NCBI GenBank assembly: GCA_958299035.1
Contig: CATQJL010000223.1
Location: forward strand, 54,170,302 to 54,234,301
DNA from: Cylicocyclus nassatus
Taxonomy: Eukaryota; Nematoda; Chromadorea; Rhabditida; Strongylidae
Direction: 5' to 3'
DNA: 64,000 nt
The first letter of the stretch is position 1. Every line of letters starts with the position of its first letter. The translations under genes were made by a program, and so were the position numbers. Positions 20,935 to 32,100 of this stretch are shown piece after piece. The notes under the pieces were generated by a model. It was not told the DNA's origin. It made no database searches and saw nothing but the letters and a program-made list of their open reading frames with translations.

Positions 20935-21412
20935 ATTTTTTGGGTACGAACTGGAAATGTTAAAATCATTCGTAAAACACTCGAATTTTCTCGTCCATGA
21001 AAGAAGTGTAGGCAATTTAAAGTGGACATGTCAAGGTATCCTAGAATTTATATGACAGATTTTATGTCAACTAAAACTTCCTCAGCACCTTTCTAAACAA
21101 TTTGGATATTTTATCACCCAAGAACATCGCAGCCAAGCGAATGGCTCTCCCAGCTGATTGGCCGTTGAATCGATGCGTGAACGTGCCCTATGGCACAAAC
21201 CGGAGGAGATTTGTTTTTCTAAAAGTTATCGCATGTGTAACAGCTATTGATAGACTAGCCAGTCGTTCGTTCAAGTACTCCGAGCCTCTGAAAGTGCTCA
21301 GTTCCTGTCTCATTCGCACTTCCAGTGACCATGTCCGAGGTGCGGTTCCATTTTCACACTGAGCTCTTTCATAGTTTTATAGAACTTTTTTTAGCGATTC
21401 AGTCAGCAACAA

Positions 21413-24400
21413 ATGGAAAAACTTCAACAAATCTCCGACTTGAAGACGCAGTTACAAGCAGCAGCGATGGAGGCAGCAGTCGCAAAAGCTGAAGCTGAAA
21501 AGGTAAGTCAGTCCAAATAGATTCAGTTCAGTCTCTTGCATTCATCGTAGATGTCCTGCTATAATCTCGTAAAACCATGAGTTCTTGTTTCTTCAAAAAA
21601 AAAAAGCATAGACTTGCCTTCCTATCCATATTGGCCTTTACACTAATGCATTTACCTCAAAGTTATTTTGAAAAGCACAATACTTGATATACAGAGTTTT
21701 CCAAATGTGCACATTGTGAGCGTTAATGCTACTCTTGCTATAAGTCTTTCGGCCAATTATGGGTATCATTCTAAGAGCGAGATTTAGCCTAGATTCTTAA
21801 TATGGAAAGAATCACCGATCTCTTTTCATTACTGTAGATCATGGGAATTTTGAAAAGGATTTCAAACAATCAAGAGCCATATTTTGCTTCAGAAAGAAAA
21901 CGAAAAAACCCAAAAAGTCTTTTACTAGGCTAGTCAAAGTCGATGATTTCGATTACGAGATTTGCACTTTACTGTAATATCTTTGCTCGTTGCTGTAGTC
22001 AGACCGAAACAAATGCTTTTCTACTGTTCGTGATAAATGTGTTTACACCATCAGAAAAGCCTTGACGACTCGTGAAAAGTGGTTTAGTGAAAACATGTGC
22101 GAAACCCTGCTTTACAATTGTTCAAATTTTGAATTTTCTAGTAAATAGACAGTAGCAAAGAGGGTTCGATTATTTCGTCTATGATAAAAATCTAAGTTCG
22201 TACCAAAATATCTGGGTAAGATGAAACAAGACAAAGTTAATAAAGATCATACAGTGTGCAGATTTTTTGGAACACCTGTATATAGTTGGCTTCGCGTCCT
22301 TTACATCATTCTTGGGCAGTACTCAAAATTCCTTCAAAGTCCAACTCCAGAGATTTGTGGAAAGAGGGGTATTTACAGATTTCTAAATCAGTAATCTTCA
22401 TAAAGACTTTCTACTGCCCATGAAAGTCGCGATATTACGTAGTGGTTTACCTTCAATCAGAAAAGTTGAAAATGGTTTCACAATTTTTTCGGAAGCACGC
22501 TTGTAATTACGCTCCCTATGGAAATTTTCGTTTATTTATCCCTTTTCTTATATCATAATGATGCTGCTTTTATTCCCGTTTTCGAAAGTAAACTCGATTT
22601 ATTTCGGATAAGATCCGATCGGACGGAATCTAAATGAAGATTGCTGTCTTACAATGCAAGGCTTAATAATGGCGATGAAATCTAGATGATAAGAAATAAC
22701 ATACCATTATTATAGGTTGGCTAATAGTTAAGTTCGATATTGGTGCCTCTCACAAATTATGCAGACAGATTTTTCTAGTGTTTGGTATCTCTGGAAAGAG
22801 CATTCCGATAGGAATTGGATAAATTTTGTTTGGTAGGACTCATCTTCCAAGGAGAAAAATCCACAAAGAACTGAAAAACCCCAATTTTCTCATGATGCAA
22901 AATATGAGGAATCTGGTTTTTTTGTTAAAAGATTTTCAAAAAGTCAAATCACAGCTTTCATCATTATTAACTAAATAAGAAAAAGTACTCTGTATCCAAA
23001 AACCAAACTGCTGTTCAATACATCCATTACATCGTAAAAGCGAAGATTAGGATGTCAAAGTATTGAGCTTTTGAAAATGTTGAAGATAGCTGTCTTTACC
23101 GATGATAGAAAATATTGAATATTTTGTATGTGGTAGAAGAAGCTACAAACTAGTTTCTTTAAAAATGGATAGAAAACAACACAAAATTTTCTATGAAATA
23201 TTACGTGCCAAAATGAACTTATTTTTAGCCAACCTAGTAGTTGAGCAAAATTTATGTTGACTTGCAAAGAGCGCTAGCAGAAGCAGTAAGTCGCAGCAAG
23301 AAGAATAAATTGTGTCAACCAAACTTTACAAGGTCGATTTTGGTGTACCGTTCTGGTTTCCAAAAAACTGCATCTCTATGAAGGCACATGAAAACTTCTA
23401 CAGAATCAGTGGGTCATGCACACTAATTCTTGAACGAGGGCTCTAAGGCTGTCGTTTTGCAAACCAACTTGCATTAAAATTCGAGTGTTATCATTGGATC
23501 TCCGCAATATGTGCATACTAATTTTTTGGAGATTTTAGAAGTGTCATGCTTTGTTTTCTACAACGAAGTTGTTAACCAAATCCATCCCGAACAGAAAATG
23601 ATGTGCATTTATCACAGAGTTTGCTTTTGGTTGCAAAAATTCTTTCTTTTCAAATTTGAATAATTTTGAGAGCGAGAATACGCTGAAAAAGAAGTAACAT
23701 GCTCCTTCTAGAAGTATGAGCAAAAGCTGATAAGAAATAATCGCAATAATCCAGCTCAAAACTGAGAATTTCTTAAGTGATATCTGAAGCAATACGTAGT
23801 ACATTCGATGCGATTTAGATGATTCCTCTGAATCCGTGACAAAAAAGCTTCACTGTTTCGAAATTTAGCTAAGTAGTCCAAATAGGCTATAAAAATCTGA
23901 CATACAGTGAGCACCGCAGCTGTGTCGCCGAGACGCAATTTATAATAGTCATTCGGAGTCTTTGCGTAGAACAAGTTTTCTCTTTTTGACATTTTTACGC
24001 GCTTGTAACTCTGTGGTTGTCAAAAATGACTGAAGAAACCAAGATTCAGGAATGACAATGAATTTTTTACATTGCCCAGACGCAATCTTCGAGTTGAAAA
24101 ATGGCGACGGGCACAGCAGCAACAAGATATTGTGCTAAGATATAGTGCTTTGTTTGCTAATTCATATCAAAGACAGCTGTTTGGAAGTGCATCAAGACTC
24201 ACTTTTAATACGCTGACATGCTTTCCAACATCTGCTACTCGTCATTTAGGACCACGAGTTTTTTTTTATTGAAGTTCTTGTGGTACACCATGTGTTGCGT
24301 GGTAACGTGCACTTGGAGCCATGGTCTATTTCTGTCGCTTAAACGCTGTCAGCCATCCACTCCTCCAGAGTCATAAATCAATCAAAAATAACTCTTAAGA

Positions 24401-27400
24401 TACTTGTAGGAATGAAGTTTGCCCAAGAATAAATCATGAAGAAGTGGCTGGCGGACCGAGGGGGAAGGGAGGGACCGCCACCCCCATTCGAGAATGGGTC
24501 GCGAAACTTTCAGTCATTTGCATGGCTTGTAAGAATGTGCAAATAATTTGCTTATATTGGGTTGTCCCATAAGTCTTTTCATTTTTGAGTTTTCGCTATA
24601 ATAAGTCACACACTTCATATTGTACATAGACGTCAGGAGCCCATTTGATAGAGCAAAGCAAGCTCTATAAGATGGCATTTATGCTTTTGCACAAGCTCCG
24701 GTCCACCCCAAGTTTTAAGCAAAAACCTAAAATGTTTCGGATGCCCAAAAAAATCAAAAAATTTTATGTCTTCGTTTAAAAAGTCCTACGGATCTCTCAC
24801 TCTCTCACGCATATACATTCCACATCTGACATTCATATGTGCGGTTGCTGTCTCTTTTCAAAAGGATAAAGGAATCGGCGTCTTCAACACCCTCTGCGGG
24901 CATGCGGAACGCACATTGTTTCATAGTCGAAGAGGCAGTTGTATGCGTGCGAGCCTATTACAGTGACTTTCGGGGGCCAGCCGTTTACCAATTCAGTGCT
25001 TCATCCTCCGAGATTACTCTGGTACCAATTTACCAGCCCCGGTAGAGGGCTTGATTGGTCCAGGGACGGGAGTCGAACCTGCGTCCGATCTGGTCATACC
25101 GGCGCCTCATACCACTAGGCCTATCGTCCCCACTGTCTTTTTTTTTACTAGCTAGAAATCAAGTAACCGAAGATTTCCATGTTAATGTTATTACCAAAGT
25201 GAAGCTATGCTCTTCCTATACTAACAATCGTATACTAGGAGCCCTTAGAAGTACAATCGCAAATTTTCAGCTCTTATAGGCACTAGCTCCTGAGGAATAT
25301 CGAACTTAGCTTCCTCACTCAAGTTTTTCACGCTTAACTCGAATTTTCTCGGAAACCAAAGCTTTTATAGAGCTAAAAATTTACGATTGTGCTTCTGAGG
25401 GCTCGTAGTATACGACAATTAGTGTAGGAACAGCCCAACATCAGGTAAAAACATGATTCTCGGTTTCTTGATTTCTAGCTGATAAAAGAATACAGCAACA
25501 GCACATATGAATATCAGATATGGAATGTATACGCGTGAGCGAGTGAGAGGTCTGTAGGATTTTTTTGAACGAAGATATAAAATAGATTCAGTTTTCTGGG
25601 CATCCAAAACTTTTTAGATTTTGGTTTAAAACTTAAGATGGGCCGAAGCTTTTGTAAAATCATAAACGCCATCTTATAGAGCTTGCTTTGCTCTATCGAA
25701 CGGTATCCTGATATCTATTTAGAATAAGAAGTGGCTGACTTATTACAGCGAACACTCAAAAATGAAAAGACTTATGGGACAACCTGATACTTGTGAATAA
25801 TTTGAATTTAGATCTTGAAATTTCAAAAATTAGCCTTGTAGAAAGATTCCCCCGGGGCATGGCGGCAGCGCCCCCTTTTTTAAAATTGCGGGGTCATGGG
25901 CCAGCAAAAATTTAGGCATGTATCTTAGAAAAATTTTCGAAATGCATTTCTAACACCACGCATCATTCGAGTCTCCCCCCCCCCCGGGACGAAAATCCTG
26001 GGAGCGCCACTGCTTAGAGACCTTTGAGCATTTCTATCAATGGAAGCGATATATAAAGGAGTAGTGCATTGTTGCACAAAACTTTGAGCAATATTTTCTG
26101 CATATAACATAATTTATTTCCGTAACCCAAGTGTCCCGGAGCTAGGACCTTTTATTCTGTTTAGTGCTTGCTGTTTCGGTCCTTCGGACCAAGTTCAGCA
26201 TAATGTTAGTAGCTTTCTTAAGGCCTTATAGTCTTTAGGAAAACTACTGAACATCCGAGAAAATCTGATATCTCAATTATTTGGAACACATTTTCGTAAA
26301 TTTTAACAGCACAAGCTTTTTTAAGAGGACACTAATGCTACATTCCTCCAAAGCAGCTAAACTTTTTGCCATTAGCATACATAGAGAAATTAGAACTTTT
26401 TTGGAAACTTTAGCACTTTATTTACGTTTCAGCATGGTCCCCAGTACAGTACAATCGATCACTCTCCCGTCAAACGGTACCCTGTTCATAGTCGAAAAAA
26501 CGAGGACGACAATGCCGGGGTAAAAATCAGTGCGTAATTGTTACGATTGATTGCTAGTTAAAATATGCTCCGACACTTGCTCTCCTCATCTAATCAGAGA
26601 AGATGAGATTTAACTCAAGTTTGAGTCTCAATGCAGTTTATTAATAATTGTTGTCATTTCTCTGATCAAGGTTTTTTCAACAAGTCGAGCTGTTTAGATT
26701 TAACTCTTGGGTCATTTTTAATCCAAAGACGGAATAGCCTTTTCTGCTTAAGCTCAAATTCAACAATAATTCAAAGCCTTATCTGAATGAGGATAAAAAT
26801 ACAATCCTACTAAGCCTCAAAAATCAATTTTTGACGTACTACGTCTGCCCGAACTATACCCGGAAACGTCGAAGACTACCAAGGATTATAATCTGTTAGG
26901 ATGTCCCATGAATTTCTACAGTTTTTACCGTAAACAGCATTTCTCGCGAACTGGGACATCTACAAGGGGTACAAATAGATACATGATCGTACTTCTGTAT
27001 GTATGAGCTATGTGATCATGGGCGTGGAGGGAGCTTAGGAAGTCTAGGGGCGGAGCTTGCTATTTTGCTTCATTCATTTTTTTCTTAATTTCTATCCATG
27101 GAAAAAATACAGAAAGTGTATAATCTAATGTTCGATGTGTTAAGCATATGTGTCAGGATAAATGGGGAATTTTTGAAATTTTTTGGGGCGTAGATACAAC
27201 TTCTTCAGGTAAAGTTCGTCTTTGACTGCTATTAGATTTCAGTCTAAAACTTCACGCGGAATACGATGTGGGTTCAAGACACAGCACAGAGTGTGTTCTC
27301 TATCTTTCTTTTGTGTCACGGCATATACCACTCAATATTTCGTCTTAATTTCTCTTTACTTTTTCCTCAATGCAAATAAATTGTCGCGCACAGCAACACC

Positions 27401-28923
27401 TGTTCCACTTTTTCTTTGAATGATTACCCTTTTTTTCCGTGATCACTTGTGATGATCGAAAAAGAGACTTAATCTGTACTTCAAGAAGAGACAATCTTTG
27501 ATGAGGGCGGCAGAAATGAAAGAATTCTGGTGTAGTTCTAGATAGAAGAAACTCAGTGGTTAATTTAGAGCGTGGAATTTTTTTTAAACAGTTTCATTGT
27601 TTCAGAAAATGCAAAGTTTGCAGGAATTTCATAACATTCGTACACAGGTCATGTAGTGAAAGTTACCTATAGGGGAAGAATCCTTGGTCAAAGTGTCCTC
27701 TTCAGTCGAGGTGCACGCATTCTTGAAGCACATTGAACACTGAATTTTTCAACTTTGGGGCGCCTTTAATGACAAGTTGTGAACGTTTTATGAGTGAAAG
27801 CACATCTAAAAAAATCAATGGTGACATCCTTTCCAACTTGCAGTTGGAATAATAGAGTAACCTGGGTAGCAAGCAGGACATTTTCTCTTCATGAAGAGAT
27901 TTGACGATCACCATTTTTCCATTTGAGCTGATAAGGGACTGATGTAGGGTTCTCTCTATCTATGCGTTCAAATTTTTACGAAAGTTTTCATATCTCCTTG
28001 CCCAGACGCGTTTCGCAGATAAGAAAAAGATAAGAATTCATCTTTGATATCCTTTTTAACCCATGCCGAAGACGTCTAATTTTGCTTGGCGAAGCTGTGA
28101 GACGACGCGATTTTGCACAACACTTTCGGTTTGGAAAGGTTTTGTGGTTATTTACGAAATACAAGGTATTTTGTAAACAACTACAAACGTTTTCTTGAAC
28201 GACGGAGCCCACAGGTCCGAAGAGTACAAAAAATTTGATAATTTGATGTGTGGAAAAAATACTAGACGTACAAATGCTATCACTTTGCAAGAGGTGTGCG
28301 CCACCGGTGGTCCACATTGTTCCTGGGAGCAAAAAGTGAGTGGGCGACTGGTGGTCCACCTCGTCGTCAATGGGTTAAAAATGTGCGTCTCTTTTAAAAA
28401 AGCTACTTCGGCTAAGGAATTCTTCTTGTCATTGGAATACTCAATGACAAGAGGGGAATGAATGGAAAAGCCCGAAACCAGCTCTTTTTCGGTGCATAAT
28501 TTCAAACATTTTTCATGATGTTACGGGTTTCCTATCGTAATCGGTTTGGATGTTCGAGCTTTGGCATCGAATACATTTATTATCATTTGGGTTTCTTTGT
28601 AGATAAGACGGAACAGGAAAGAAAGCTTCTCAAATTTTCAAAATGTGGTAGCGTCTGTCTTGAAAGATTTCCAGGACCCGAAATAAAGCTTCTTCGCTTC
28701 TGAGAGATACTCTTTGCTTGATGAGTAATCACCTACATTCATAGCTATAATGAATCTCCGCCTTCAAGAGCTGCATTTTCTTTCTCTCTTATTTTTTTCT
28801 CGCTCAAAGATGTTTCCTCACATTTCTCAATGTGTTTTGCAGGCCAGGCAGCAGTTGGACAGTTTTCTGAAGAAACGAAGTGATGATACAAAGGCACCAA
28901 CAGCAGCAGATGGTTCAAGTTAA
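21413..28923 (+). CDS. Small coiled-coil protein, two exons around a 7.3-kb intron
   Basis: Exon one (21403-21502) starts after TTTTTTTAGCGATTCAG and ends at a strong donor (AAG|GTAAGT). Its first ATG is 21413, giving 30 codons with KLQQISDLKTQLQAAAMEAA. Exon two (28843-28923) follows TGTGTTTTGCAG and reads ARQQLDSFLKKRSDD to a TAA stop. Both junctions are phase 0, so the joined product would be 56 residues, almost wholly coiled coil with an acidic Ala/Thr tail. The start may instead be upstream, since the frame is open to the acceptor; then these are the last exons of a larger protein. I do not recognise the family. The intron holds mariner-, hAT- and piggyBac-like elements, which explains its length. 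Its 3-prime end faces the TauE/SafE gene 270 bases away. Confidence 0.5.
22713..23237. mobile_element. mariner-like MITE, about 525 bp
   Basis: Ends TAGGTTGGCTAATAGTTAAG and AACTTATTTTTAGCCAACCTA in inverted orientation, flanked by TA. The left inside (TATGCAGACAGATTTTTCTA, then TTTGGTATCTCTGG) matches the right end of the copy at 30781-31316. No transposase frame is seen. Confidence 0.8.
24557..25787. mobile_element. mariner-like element with long inverted arms
   Basis: TTGGGTTGTCCCATAAGTCT at the left and AGACTTATGGGACAACCTGA at the right, flanked by TA. The pairing goes on inward for about 300 bases with gaps (CTCTATAAGATGGC, TTTAGGTTTTTGC-like and CACATATGAAT blocks on both sides). No transposase is present. 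A tRNA-like stretch is at 25062-25132 and is related to one in the element at 40043-42012. Confidence 0.8.
25062..25132 (-). other. tRNA-like sequence with A- and B-box
   Basis: On the minus strand GGGGACG can pair with CGTCCCT as an acceptor stem. TAGGCCTAGTGGTATGAGG resembles an A box and GGTTCGACTCC fits the B-box consensus. CCGGT/ATCGG can form an anticodon stem, but the loop has eight bases and the T and acceptor stems overlap, so it is not a functional tRNA. It lies inside the 24557-25787 transposon. Confidence 0.55.
26013..28055. other. Intronic sequence, no exon recognised
   Basis: This lies within the long intron of the coiled-coil gene. A mariner-like end (AGGATGTCCCATGAATTTC) is visible near 26899 without a clear partner. 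Nothing else stands out. Confidence 0.35.
28056..28378. mobile_element. piggyBac-like MITE, TTAA duplication
   Basis: TTAACCCATGCCGAAGACG at the left and CGTCGTCAATGGGTTAA at the right. The right half carries CCACCGGTGGTCCA and CGACTGGTGGTCCACCTCG, the same layout as in the copy at 18058-18374. The 123-codon frame across it is a chance frame. From 28379 to 28842 no supported exon is seen. Confidence 0.7.
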
Positions 28924-29085
28924 TCTTGAAAAGAAACGAAGCGAAGTGTATCCTTGTAACCAAATTGCTCATTGTTTGTTTGTTCATAATATTTACTGCT
29001 CATTTTGAATGTAAAACTTATCTGCGACAAATTTTGTAGATTTTGTACAATTCTGACTTTTATTTTGACTTACTAAAGATGCTTA

Positions 29086-29091
29086 TTTATT
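29086..29091 (-). terminator. Candidate poly(A) signal of the TauE/SafE-like gene
   Basis: AATAAA on the minus strand, 103 bases after the stop codon at 29194. It lies between the two converging genes. Confidence 0.5.
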
Positions 29092-29193
29092 TCCGTATAA
29101 TTGAAGTACATGATAATGCATTATACACATTTGTACAAAGCCAATGTGAAGTAGAGATGAAGATCACATTCGAAACCACACAATCCGCTCGTG

Positions 29194-32100
29194 TTATACT
29201 TCTTGTACTCCTAGCATCACATCCTTGTCAGTGACATTTTTTCTCGATTCCTGGAAAATTGATCAGGTTTGACAAAAAGTGCGAGGATTCCTTGCTGCGA
29301 CAGAGGACGAGAGGTAAGCGAAAACTACAGAAAGCTTACATTGTCGAATATAAACATGGTTTTTAGACACCACGGACCCGCTCAAGAAAAAGTCAAAGAA
29401 ACGGGGAGAGGGACGGGTCCGGCCCTAAGTGTAATTCGCAAATTTTATCTTTGAGTGGTTGGGTGACAAAATAGCACAATGTACTTTTGATTTCACTCGC
29501 AACGGCTGAAAGGCGGGGCTTCGTGACCTATTTAAGGCTAAGATGATCAGAGATCACGCGCGCGGGAGAGACGCAGACTGCGTAGCGGGCGCGAGCGGCC
29601 TTAGTCAGGTCAAAGCCCCGCCTTCCAGCTGCCAAGCCAGTTGATCCAAAAGTTACTTGTTTTTACTTATAGATCATTAAAATGCTTTTCAGATTCCTTA
29701 TTTGGGCCGGCTTTCAACACGACCCTTTTTCCCACTCAAGGGTTAAAACTGGGAGAAAATTGGGAAGCTTTCCAAAAATTCTGGAGAGTTACAAAGCTAG
29801 CGATTTAAGCGAGGGCTTACCTCAACTCCTTCCATTATTTTTGCTCCTGCTTTAGTTATGAGAGTGAAGAAAACAAATCCAACAGCAATTATGCAAGCTC
29901 CTATTAGCACTGAAATAAAATGTGATAATTTTGACCTTGTAGCATATCTGAACTGAATGAACCTAATTGTGGTGGAGGTCTCGTGAAAAGAAAACCTATC
30001 ACAGCTAGAGTTTCCAGTATGTAAATGAAAGTCGCTAGCACCTAAGATATATAAAAGAACGTATAGTTTACCTCGCCTAACAGGAATTACCTTACGATGG
30101 AAGTGAGATCCTAAAAAGCTACCCAATGGAGCTAATGTCACTGCTACTGGCACGGAGCACTTAATATAATTAAGTGCTAAGGGTGAGATGTCTCCTACCC
30201 ATACTGAACGATAGTAAACACCGATAACGGAGTTGAGACCTGTACGAGAAGATGATGATTTTGTATGGGTCTGGAGGCAAGATGCGTACCCATGAGAACC
30301 ACAGTAGTGGGTGTAGCCGTTTTTTCAGTAACTCGAAACAAAAGTGTGATTATTGAGAAAATGCAGATGTCAACTCCAGACCCGGTGAAGGCAGTGAAAA
30401 TGCCTAAATTGAGCCATAAAAAGTGTTATAATTTACAAATCGACTGTTTTGCACCACGCGGTCAAAATTTATAAAAGAGGAACGCAGAGACCAAAATAGC
30501 ATGACCTTACTATACCTCCGACAAAGCCTGTGCATATCAGCACCAATGCTTTCCATGTTGTGAATGCAGGAATTGTCAAATATGTCTTCCGATGTAAGCG
30601 ACCGTTCAACATCCACAATGCGATAGCGAACGATGACCATATAGAGACAAACAGCATTTTCTTTTGAGGTGGTGTGAGGTAGGAGTCTATCTAAATCATT
30701 TTTAGAGCAAATTTTGCTCTCATTCATGAGATGAAATCGCGAAATATGAGGGCTACCTAAAGAAATCGACCATGTAAGTATTAGATTGGCTAAAAAATAA
30801 GTTCGTTTTGACATGCAAATCTTCATTAAAATGTTTCTTGTCGTTTCCTTACCATGGGTTTTTGTGGGGAAGTAGATCGAAGCTTCCTCTATCACATATC
30901 AAATACTTAGAATTTTTTATCATCTCTAAAGACGGTTATGCCTCACCATGGCTAAATTTCTAAAAGCTTAATTCTCTGACTTCCTAAGCTTCGTTTTCAT
31001 GCTTTAATGAATGAAGAGAACAGCAGTTCGGTATTTGGATACAGGGAAGTTTTCCTTATTTAGCGAACAACAATGAAAATTGTGATTTGTTACCATGAAA
31101 ATCTATTATCAGCCAAAATTCCCCGTAATTGCGCACTATGGGAAAATTGGGGCTTCTCAATTCTTTTTTTGGAAGATAAGTTCTACTCAAACAAAATTTG
31201 TACTACAATTTCCGTTTAAGTGTTCTTTTCAGATATACCAAAGACCAGACAAAAATTTGTCTGCAGCATATGTAGGAGCCGCAAAAGCGACCAAACTTAT
31301 TTATTAGCCAACCTAATAGAAAAAAAACATATGGATTTACATTCTTGTACTGTTAACATATAGGATGAGTGGAATCTTTAAATCAATGTAGAATCATCAA
31401 ACAAATACATGCCGTTAAATTTAAATTGACTGCTTTACTTGACTTTCCAACAATTTTTTGGCTAACAGAAGAGAAGGGAAGTAAGATAATTAAATTATGG
31501 TGATATTTGTGATAACTTACCGCCACAGATCCGAAGACGAATCCAGGTACCGAGCCAATCGTACCAAAAATTACAGCTCTTCTTTCGATCTGCACATTCA
31601 TGAAGATGATAACAAATAATGCACAACTCATCCCTAGAGAAAGTTTATAAGTTAATGAGGTAAGTTTTTTTTCTTTACCTATAGATTGTATGATCAAAGA
31701 AAAGTCTCTGGCAACATGGGGTGCAATCTTCAACCCGATTGTCATGACAGGAAATGCCACTGCACCACCTCCTTCGGATGTCATTCCTGAAGAGATGTAT
31801 ATTTGAGATAGTTATGCTATGTTGGCGCTTGGCGCAGTTGCTGTGTGCGCTGCTAACGCGCTTTATTGGCTGAAAGGGTTAGAAGTTCGGATCTCCGGAA
31901 TGATTAATGGTCTGCGCAACAATGTTCAGCACCATAGGATCCTCCGGAAATACTAAAGGACCGGAAAGATGCAATGATTCTTTGTAGATCACTGTTAGAT
32001 TATGGTTCGTACACGATTTTTTCTCCAAAACTTCTTGATCATAAGCTAACTAGTCTCAAGGTGCCAAAAATAAATTAAATTATTCAAAAAACGTTAGGAC

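Larger units (their letters stand above)
24442..26012. mobile_element. hAT-like MITE (CAGTGGCG family) interrupted by a mariner-like element
   Basis: The left end AAGTGGCTGGCGGACCGAGG with AATGGGTCGCGAAA and the right end GGACGAAAATCCTGGGAGCG+CCACTG match, in opposite order, the two ends of the element at 32186-32495. The mariner-like element 24557-25787 sits in the middle. The flanking eight bases do not match, so the outer limits are less sure than for the 32186 copy. Confidence 0.6.

Noticed and set aside
25062..25132. A functional tRNA gene
   Set aside because: The anticodon loop is eight bases long and the T and acceptor stems cannot both form; it sits inside a transposon.
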